Shown: positions 58,298-64,000 of the stretch, in pieces
How positions within the stretch are numbered: position 1 is the first letter of the stretch
Layout: every line of letters starts with the position of its first letter
Source: CAVRUD01 sp963724285
GTDB taxonomy: Bacteria > Chloroflexota > Chloroflexia > Thermomicrobiales > UBA6265
DNA length: 64,000 nt
Assembly: GCA_963724285.1 (NCBI GenBank)
Contig: CAVRUD010000012.1
Span: forward strand, 186,001 to 250,000
Direction of reading: 5' to 3'
Notes under the pieces: generated by a model
Seen by the model: the letters and a program-made list of their open reading frames with translations, nothing else
Databases searched by the model: none
Told to the model about the DNA's origin: nothing
Made by a program: the position numbers and the translations under genes

Positions 58298-58326
58298 TTG
58301 ATGGACGGTACTACAAGTGGTACCAT
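58298..58326 (+). promoter_or_regulatory. Promoter and operator of hicAB
   Basis: TTGATG at 58298-58303 and TACCAT at 58321-58326, spacer 17 bp. A GGTAC-N8-GTACC dyad at 58307-58324 covers the spacer and -10, a natural site for autorepression by the HicB antitoxin. Confidence 0.7.
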
Positions 58327-58338
58327 GGGTGGGCACGG

Positions 58339-58575
58339 ATGACCCAGCTTGAACGGCTGATCGAGAAGATCCGAGCACGGCCACCGAAGGCGCGCTTTTC
58401 CGATGTGCAGGTTCTGCTGGAGGCGTACGACTGGACGCTGAACCGGGAGCGCGGCAGCCACGTTATCTTCACCAAGACCGGAGAACGGTCGATCGTGCTT
58501 GCCAAAGAACATGGACGATGGGTGAAACGGATCTATCTCGATCGCATCTGTGCGCGGCTCGGATTGGATGAGTAA
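58339..58575 (+). CDS. hicA: HicA family mRNA interferase toxin
   Basis: 78 residues from ATG 58339. The double-stranded-RNA-binding-like HicA fold shows LERLIEKIRARPPKARFSDVQVLLEAYDWTLNRERGSHVIFTK with the catalytic His in GSHVIF; the ending VKRIYLDRICARLGLDE is typical. The stop is 1 bp before the hicB ATG, so they are coupled. Type II toxin that cleaves mRNA; here the usual toxin-first order. Confidence 0.9.
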   Translation: MTQLERLIEKIRARPPKARFSDVQVLLEAYDWTLNRERGSHVIFTKTGERSIVLAKEHGRWVKRIYLDRICARLGLDE

Positions 58576-58576
58576 C

Positions 58577-59062
58577 ATGGCCGATACGCTACGCCGCCCT
58601 CTCGCTGACTACCTGGCAATGGAGTACCCGTTCCGGGTCATCGCTGATCCCGACGGTGGCTATGTCATCGACTACCCCGACTTGCCCGGCTGCATGACGC
58701 AAATCGAACACCTGGACCAGGTTGGGTCGATGGCGACAGAAATCCGGGAGTTGTGGATCGAAACCGAGTACGACCTTGGCCACGACATCCCGCTCCCCAC
58801 CTACCCAGAGGAGTACAGTGGCAAGTTCAATCTTCGATTGCCGCGATCGTTGCACCGGCATCTGGCAGAGGCAGCCGAGGCAGACGGCGTCAGCCTCAAC
58901 CAGTACGTGGTCATGCTTCTGACGCGCGGGTTGACCGCCGCCAATCTGGCGCGGGCGAATCCGCGATTGGGCAACGCATTGGGTGAACACGAGGAGCGCG
59001 AGGCAACCCAGCGCGACGTGTCCATGGTCGCTACCACTGCGGCGAGAGGCGCGCGGCCTTAG
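58577..59062 (+). CDS. hicB: HicB family antitoxin
   Basis: 161 residues from ATG 58577. N-terminal RNase H-like domain: YPFRVIADPDGGYVIDYPDLPGCMTQIEHLDQVGSMATEIRELWIETEYDLGHDIPLPT. C-terminal ribbon-helix-helix DNA-binding part: SGKFNLRLPRSLHRHLAEAAEADGVSLNQYVVMLLTRGL. A longer-than-usual tail follows. It neutralises HicA and represses the operon promoter. Confidence 0.9.
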   Translation: MADTLRRPLADYLAMEYPFRVIADPDGGYVIDYPDLPGCMTQIEHLDQVGSMATEIRELWIETEYDLGHDIPLPTYPEEYSGKFNLRLPRSLHRHLAEAAEADGVSLNQYVVMLLTRGLTAANLARANPRLGNALGEHEEREATQRDVSMVATTAARGARP

Positions 59063-59101
59063 AGCGCCTATCACAACCGTCGGGCGCCGCGCCGTTCGGC
59101 C

Positions 59102-59150
59102 CGGTCCCGGAGGGACGTCGTCGGTTCAGCGCCAGGTTTCAACCTGGCGT
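59102..59150. repeat. Double-hairpin dispersed repeat, copy 2
   Basis: GTCCCGGAGGGAC followed by GCCAGGTTTCAACCTGGC, nearly the same as 4935-4981. It lies between hicB and the amidohydrolase gene. Confidence 0.75.
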
Positions 59151-59173
59151 CCGCTTAGGCCCACAAACCTCCA

Positions 59174-60373
59174 TCAATCGACCACGCACTCCCCACCCTC
59201 CGCCACCACCTTCCCGCCCTTGATCACCATCCGGTCCTTCGGCTGCTCGATGACGGCTTCGACGTGGATTTCGCCAGGGACCAGGACGAGGTCGGCGGAG
59301 CATCCGGGCGTCAGGCCGTACGTCTGGGCGCCGATCACCTGGGCTCCGCCATACGTGGCGATGTCGAGCACGGCTTCGATCTCATCGTCGCGGCGCAGGT
59401 TGTTGCGGTAGGCGATCAGGTAGGTGCGCAGGAGCATGTCCGGCATGTTGAGCGGGCCCCAGGCGTCGCGGATGCCGTCGTTGCCCGTGCACATGCGGAC
59501 GCCCGCCCGGCGCAGCTTCATCACCTCCGGGACAGGGCGAAGACCGCTCGGCCCGTGACTCATGATGGCGATATCGTTTTCGAGAAGCAGATCGATCAAG
59601 CGATCGAGGTAGCCGGGATCGACCCCGCCTAGGCAGAGCGCGTGGCTGATGACCACCCGCCCTTGCCAACCCAATACTTTCGTCCGCTCGGCGATCAGTT
59701 CCAGCGAGAACGCGCCGAGGTCGCCCGGCTCGTGCAGGTGGATATCGATGTCGACGTCGTGCTTCTCGGCCAGGGCGAAGATCGTGTCCAGGTGTCCCGT
59801 CGGGTCACGATCGATGGTGCAGGGGTCGAGGCCGCCGACGACCTCCGCCCCGGAGCGAAGGGCTTCTTCCATGAGTTCGACGGTTCCAGGCCGGACGAGC
59901 ATGCCGCTCTGGGGGAAGGCGACGATCTGGATATCGAGGGCGTCGCGCAGGTCCTCGCGGGTGCGGAGCACGCCCTCGAAGCCGCTCAGGCCGATATCGG
60001 TGTCGATGTCGACGAAGGTGCGGACGTGGGTCGTGCCGGCGGCGATCATCCGGCGGGCGATCCGCCCCGACTGAACATGGGAATCTATCCCGCGCTCGCG
60101 CCGCAGCGCCCGTTCGTTGTCGATCTTGTCGAGCAGGGTCGGGCCGACCTCGTTCCGGTACCAGCCGAGGCCGATGAGGGTCTTGTCGATGTGGGCGTGG
60201 GCATCGACGAATCCGGGGAAGATCAACCGGCCCGCGCCGTCGATCGTGGTCGCGTCTCCGGCCGGCAGGTTCGACCCTATCTCGACAATCCGTCCATCCT
60301 GGATACGGATGTCAGTCAGGCTGCCGTCGAGCGGACGGACATTGCGGATCAGGAGCGGGGCGGTACGTGGCAC
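59174..60373 (-). CDS. Amidohydrolase superfamily protein, cytosine-deaminase-like
   Basis: 399 residues from GTG 60373, chosen for GGAGG 8 nt upstream. Metal-dependent TIM-barrel hydrolase: FPGFVDAHAHIDKTL (HxH), DIDIHLHE, SHALCLG and TGNDGIRDAWGP carry the His and Asp ligands. These motifs match cytosine deaminase/N-isopropylammelide-type enzymes that act on nitrogen heterocycles, and also general amidohydrolases. Monocistronic; substrate not known. Confidence 0.85.
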   Translation of the reverse strand: MPRTAPLLIRNVRPLDGSLTDIRIQDGRIVEIGSNLPAGDATTIDGAGRLIFPGFVDAHAHIDKTLIGLGWYRNEVGPTLLDKIDNERALRRERGIDSHVQSGRIARRMIAAGTTHVRTFVDIDTDIGLSGFEGVLRTREDLRDALDIQIVAFPQSGMLVRPGTVELMEEALRSGAEVVGGLDPCTIDRDPTGHLDTIFALAEKHDVDIDIHLHEPGDLGAFSLELIAERTKVLGWQGRVVISHALCLGGVDPGYLDRLIDLLLENDIAIMSHGPSGLRPVPEVMKLRRAGVRMCTGNDGIRDAWGPLNMPDMLLRTYLIAYRNNLRRDDEIEAVLDIATYGGAQVIGAQTYGLTPGCSADLVLVPGEIHVEAVIEQPKDRMVIKGGKVVAEGGECVVD

Positions 60374-60551
60374 GGCAGTGTCCTCCGGTCGGGGTGTCCG
60401 CGATATCGGGGAGACATCGCGCGCGGCGGTGCTACTGGGCATGCTGGGCTGCTGGCGCACATGAACCTTCGCACGATTATCCAGCAGGTGCCGGCTTCCA
60501 GTGACATGGTTTAGTGGTTCGTCACGCCTGATCTAGCGCAGGTACCGCTAC

Positions 60552-60600
60552 GGTAGGGGCAGGGCTTGCCCTGCCCGGTCGCCGACCGGGATGCTCCGAG
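60552..60600. repeat. Palindromic repeat related to the one in the NAT gene
   Basis: 60552-60576 is 25 of 25 identical to 6493-6517 (GGTAGGGGCAGGGCTTGCCC start), then partly diverged, with GGCACC and GTGCC remnants. In the 490-bp gap 60374-60865, where I see no gene. Confidence 0.8.
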
Positions 60601-60865
60601 TCGGCAACAGGGCACCGCAAGCGGATGCCCCTACAGCGACGTCCGACTCACGAATCAGGATTGACGGCCTACTCGTGCTGGTTTCCGTCATGCAAAGAGG
60701 AGGGGCCGCGGCTCCTGACAGGCAGTCTTCACGGGCCTATCGCACACGTGTCACGCACCGAGCTACTTGCCCACTTGACCGGTTTAGCCTATTCTTGACT
60801 AACTACTCAGCTATCGGCGTCCGGCCCTGAATTCCCGGTGCCGCCGCCGTCTGGAGCCACCCTCT

Positions 60866-62058
60866 ATGCCCCCAGTGACCTCTACCGATTTGCTCGCGCA
60901 GGCCAAGGCCGGCATCCGCGAAGTCGACGTCCACGAAGCCCAGCACATGATCTCCCACGGCGCGGTCGCGCTTGACGTCCGCGAGCAGGATGAGGTCGAT
61001 CAGGGCGCGGTCCCGGGCTCGGTCCACATCCCCCGCGGATTCCTCGAGTTCCGCATCGAGAACGCCGTCCCCGATCGCTCCCGCCCGATCGCCATCTACT
61101 GCGCCGGCGGGGCCCGCTCCGCTTTCGCCGCCAAGGCCCTCCAGGACCTCGGCTATCGCGACGTCGTCTCGGTCGAGGGCGGCTTCAACTCCTGGAAGGG
61201 TGCAGGGCTGCCCTGGTCGGTGCCGAAGTCGCTGACGCCCGATCAGCGCCGGCGCTACTCCCGCCACCTGCTCATTCCGGAGGTTGGTGAGGCAGGGCAG
61301 CAGAAGCTCCTCGACGCCAAGGTCCTCCTGGTCGGCGCCGGCGGTCTCGGCTCTCCCGCGGCGCTCTACCTGGCCGCCGCCGGCGTCGGGACGATGGGCA
61401 TCATCGACGCCGATACCGTTGACGATAGCAACCTGCAGCGCCAGGTGATCCACACGACAGACCGGATCGGCATGCCGAAGACCGAATCGGCCAGGATCAC
61501 GATCGAATCGATCAACCCGGACGTGACAGGTGATCGAGCACCGCGTCCGCCTCGACAAGGAGAACGTGCTCGACATCTTCTCCCAGTACGACATCATCCT
61601 CGACGGCACCGACAATTTCGCCACCCGCTACCTGATCAACGACGCGACGCGTGTTGCTCAACAAGCCCAACGTCCACGGCAGCATCTTCCGCTTCGAGGG
61701 CCAGGCGACGACCTTCATCCCCCACGACGGCCCGTGCTACCGCTGCCTCTTCCCGACCCCGCCCCCGCCGGAACTGGCGCCGAGCTGCGCCGAGGCAGGC
61801 GTCCTCGGGCTGCTGCCGGGCACGGTCGGCCTCATCCAGGCGACCGAAGTCGCCAAGCTCATCCTGGGTGTTGGCGAACCACTCAAGGGCCGGATGCTCC
61901 TCTACGACGCCCTGGGCAGCGAGTTCCGCGAGCTGCGCATGAAGCGCGACCCGGCCTGCCCGATGTGCGGCCCGGACGCCCCGACCTCTCTCGACGACAT
62001 CGAGTACACCGACGTCTCCTGCGCCATTCCGGCCGGCCTGCTGGCGGGCGTGGCTTAG
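60866..62058 (+). CDS. Rhodanese-ThiF/MoeB fusion, sulfur carrier adenylyltransferase (frameshifted)
   Basis: ATG 60866. Residues 1-110 are a rhodanese domain (VALDVREQDEVDQGAVPGSVHIPRG, active Cys in IYCAGGARSA). Then an E1-like ThiF domain (RYSRHLLIPEVGEAGQQKLLDAKVLLVGAGGLGSPAALYLAAAGVG, DADTVDDSNLQRQVIH, DGTDNFATRYLIND, and the zinc motifs CYRCLFP and CPMCGPD). Two frame changes near 61530 and 61650 break the frame; joined length is about 397. These proteins activate small sulfur carriers (MoaD/ThiS-like) for cofactor synthesis. The rhodanese lies N-terminal, whereas MoeZ/MOCS3 has it C-terminal. Confidence 0.85.
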
Positions 62059-62119
62059 CGAAGACGTGAGTTGTGAGCGGAGGAGCGGGGGGAAGGGGGC
62101 CGTTTGCCGGTCGATCTCA

Positions 62120-62795
62120 GTTCGGGCGCCTCGGCGGGAGCTGTTCCAGGTACCGACGGTAGGCTCCGGAGCGATCCGGAGCATGAGTCGGTCGATGTCC
62201 GGAAGAGGATCCTGGTCGAGCCAGACCGGGTGGATCCAGAAGCCAGGCAGCGCGGTCGAGTGGTACCGGCCGTCCTCGTCGGGTAGGACAGCGTGGTAGC
62301 GGCCATCCTCGTCGAGGCTGAGGAAGGTGATGCCCCGGCGGTCGGGTCTGGCCTCGACGATCAAGTACTCGGCGATGCCGGCGTGCTCATACTCAGAGCG
62401 TTTCTCGACCGTGTCGCGGACGAAGCTCTCTTCGGAGACAATCTCGACGACGAAGAGGGCCGGGCCTTCATACCAATATTCACGGGGGCGAGCCGCTCGG
62501 CTCGGCCGGAGACGAAGACATCCGGCATCCGGCCCGAAGGACGTGTCATCAGGCGCATCAGCAGTGATTCTGAGAAGACCTCGCCGAGATTAAACACCTG
62601 GGCGAACCGGCCGATCAGGCCGCCGAGGAAGCGGACCAACACTACATGCCTGGCGCTATTGGACACGTACGCGATGCCCTCTCCGTCGACCCACTCCGAT
62701 TGGCCCTCGTCCGGGGACCATTCAAGGAATTCCTCCCAGGTCATTGGGAAGGGTTCGCCACGCACCATCGGCGGTAACGTTGACGGGTGGACCAT
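62120..62795 (-). CDS. Uma2 family (PD-(D/E)XK-type) restriction-endonuclease-like protein, frameshifted
   Basis: ATG 62795. The family sequence runs TWEEFLEWSPDEGQSEWVDGEGIAYVSNSARHVVL and PDVFVSGRAERL, breaks frame near 62475, and continues in another frame with EYWYEGPALFVVEIVSEES, EYEHAGIAEYLIVEAR and YHSTALPGFWIHPVWL to about 62120. Both conserved acidic parts (E/D in the PDVFV and LFVVEIVSEES contexts) are there. The C terminus is unclear: that frame stays open to 61636, overlapping the rhodanese-ThiF gene on the other strand, which suggests one more indel near 62090. Function of most Uma2 proteins is unknown. Confidence 0.75.
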
Positions 62796-62921
62796 CGGCG
62801 GCTCCTTTCGACGGGCCGTGTTAAAGACGGCGTGGCATTTCCGTCACTATGATAGCGCCCCTAGCAGTATCCTCCGGTAGAATCGCGCCCTTGGCAAATG
62901 CGAGCGGTTCAAGGAGGGGAT

Positions 62922-63758
62922 ATGACGGGAGAGATCGCGGTATCGGTGCTGGTCTCCGGGCTGCAAACGCCGGAGGGGCCGGCATTCGACCGGGCGGGGA
63001 ATCTCTACGTCGTCGATTGGGAAAAATCGTCCATCGTGCGGCGCACGCCGGAAGGCGAGGTCGACGAGTGGGTCAACACCGGCGGGATTCCGGCGGGGCT
63101 AGCGTTCGATCGGGACGGGAATCTCTACATCGCCGACGAAGGCGACGAGATCCACGGCGTGCTGAAGGTGACGCCGGACAAGACGATCACCACCCTGGTC
63201 GATTCCTACGAGGGGAAGCCGCTCAACGGCGCCAACGACCTCGTCTTCGACGCAAACGGCGTCCTCTACTTCTCCGACCCGTGGCGTTCGTCGCGCGACA
63301 ACCCGATCGGCGGGTTCTACCGCCTCTTCCCTGACGGCCGCCTGGAGCAGGTCGACACCGGCCTGGCCTTCCCCAACGGCGTCGCCGTCGACGCCGCCGG
63401 GACGGCGGTCTACCTGGCCGAGACCGGCCACCGCCGTATCCTCCGCTATGCCATCACCCCGGACGGCGCGATCGGTGGGCGCGAGCACTGGGCCGATCTC
63501 TCCGGCGAGCAAGGCCCGGACGGCATGGCCTTCGATGCCCGCGGCAACCTGCACGTCGCCCACTACAGCGGCGCCCGCGTGGCGATCTTCGGCCCAGATG
63601 GCACCGAGATCGGCGAGATCGCCGTGCCCGGCGAACGAGTGACCAACTGTGCCTTCGCTCCAGACGGCACCGGCCTGGTCATCACCGAGGTCGCGACCGG
63701 ATCGGTCTACCGGGCAGAGATCGGGTATCGCGGGCAGCGGCTGTATAGCGGGGTTTAG
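62922..63758 (+). CDS. SMP-30/gluconolactonase family protein
   Basis: 278 residues from ATG 62922, AAGGAGG at 7 nt. Six-bladed propeller with the family motifs LQTPEGPAFDRAGNLYVVDW, NGANDLVFDANGVLYFSDPW, FPNGVAVDAAGTAVYLAETGH and GPDGMAFDARGNLHVAHY. Residues in the N and D positions of blades (NGAND, PNGVA, DGMAFD) form the metal site of lactonases. Hydrolysis of a sugar lactone or related ester is likely, substrate unknown. Confidence 0.9.
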   Translation: MTGEIAVSVLVSGLQTPEGPAFDRAGNLYVVDWEKSSIVRRTPEGEVDEWVNTGGIPAGLAFDRDGNLYIADEGDEIHGVLKVTPDKTITTLVDSYEGKPLNGANDLVFDANGVLYFSDPWRSSRDNPIGGFYRLFPDGRLEQVDTGLAFPNGVAVDAAGTAVYLAETGHRRILRYAITPDGAIGGREHWADLSGEQGPDGMAFDARGNLHVAHYSGARVAIFGPDGTEIGEIAVPGERVTNCAFAPDGTGLVITEVATGSVYRAEIGYRGQRLYSGV

Positions 63759-63763
63759 GAAAA

Positions 63764-63968
63764 GGACCTCACCCCCTACCCCCTCTCCTCTGCGGAGGAG
63801 AGGGGCCGTTGCGGGGCGCCATGTCCATAATGGAGACGGTCTCCCCCTTCCCCGCTGCGGCAGGGGGAAGGGGGCCGGGGGGTCAGGGGGCCGTTCTCCG
63901 ACTCCGGAAACGAGGCAACGCAACGGCCCCTCTCCTCCGCAGAGGAGAGGGGGTAGGGGGTGAGGTCC
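63764..63968. repeat. Nested inverted repeat with 48-bp perfect arms
   Basis: Outer arms 63764-63811 and 63921-63968 are exact reverse complements over 48 bp (start GGACCTCACCCCCTACCCCC). Inside is a family C palindrome (CTCCCCCTTCCCCGCTGCGG and its complement with GGGGGGTCAGGGGG). The strongest example of nesting in the window. Confidence 0.9.
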
Positions 63969-64000
63969 TTTCTATGCCAGAACCCATAAGCACCCTGACC

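Overview
The window is very GC-rich (about two thirds G+C by eye) and densely coded, with short Shine-Dalgarno-led genes. The mix of protein types suggests a monoderm, F420-using, aerobic bacterium, most likely a Chloroflexota lineage near the Thermomicrobia. The relevant genes are two PPOX/deazaflavin-type flavoenzymes, Tat-exported superoxide dismutases, a SufR-like regulator, Uma2 and HicAB small modules, a LAL-type LuxR regulator and an LPxTG surface protein. The taxonomic call is inference, because no rRNA or other marker gene lies here. A striking technical feature is the number of genes whose homology continues across a single-base frame change (BNR-repeat protein, S9 peptidase, PPOX protein, membrane partner of the sigma factor, M81 peptidase, nrdA, nrdB, metE, moeB-like gene, Uma2 and the glycine-rich giant). 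Most of these look like uncorrected indels of an error-prone assembly rather than biology, and the entries give positions.

Layout. 1-11.5 kb is mainly a minus-strand enzyme block: Rieske protein (cut by the window edge), BNR-repeat protein, VOC proteins, MFS exporter, FMN reductase, arylamine N-acetyltransferase, S9 peptidase, a PPOX-DDN fusion and a second PPOX protein, with a divergent SufR-like regulator. 11.6-15.2 kb holds a broken and an intact Tat-type superoxide dismutase flanking an ECF sigma factor and its overlapping membrane partner. 15.5-20.2 kb holds an MFS transporter, an M81 metallopeptidase and DNA-3-methyladenine glycosylase I. 21.1-28.7 kb is one giant Gly-Gly-X surface protein with signal peptide, seven higher-order repeats of about 1 kb, a Cys-containing tail and an LPDTG anchor, closed by a 19-bp hairpin.

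28.8-33.8 kb is a minus-strand catabolic locus (GntR regulator, decayed peptide-type ABC transporter, Gfo/Idh/MocA dehydrogenase, FAH-family hydrolase) whose transporter has been lost. 34.3-40.1 kb holds single metabolic genes. 40.2-41.6 kb holds a duplicated two-gene cassette of unknown function with toxin-antitoxin-like architecture. 41.5-49 kb holds a PadR/membrane-protein divergent pair, a LAL regulator, a secreted cupin and a berberine-bridge oxidoreductase.

49.07-56.4 kb is the most interpretable regulatory locus. Two NrdR boxes 32 bp apart bracket a consensus promoter. They are followed by a cobalamin riboswitch, a class I ribonucleotide reductase whose NrdB has Phe instead of the radical Tyr (class Ic, Mn/Fe type), and then the B12-independent methionine synthase MetE. 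This reads as a B12-sparing locus. 56.5-64 kb holds a small secreted Cys protein, IspH, HicAB, an amidohydrolase, a rhodanese-ThiF protein, Uma2 and an SMP-30 family protein.

Many intergenic gaps carry long, often perfect inverted repeats (arms 20-48 bp). They fall into a few recurring families, sometimes nested one within another, and two have been read into coding sequence.
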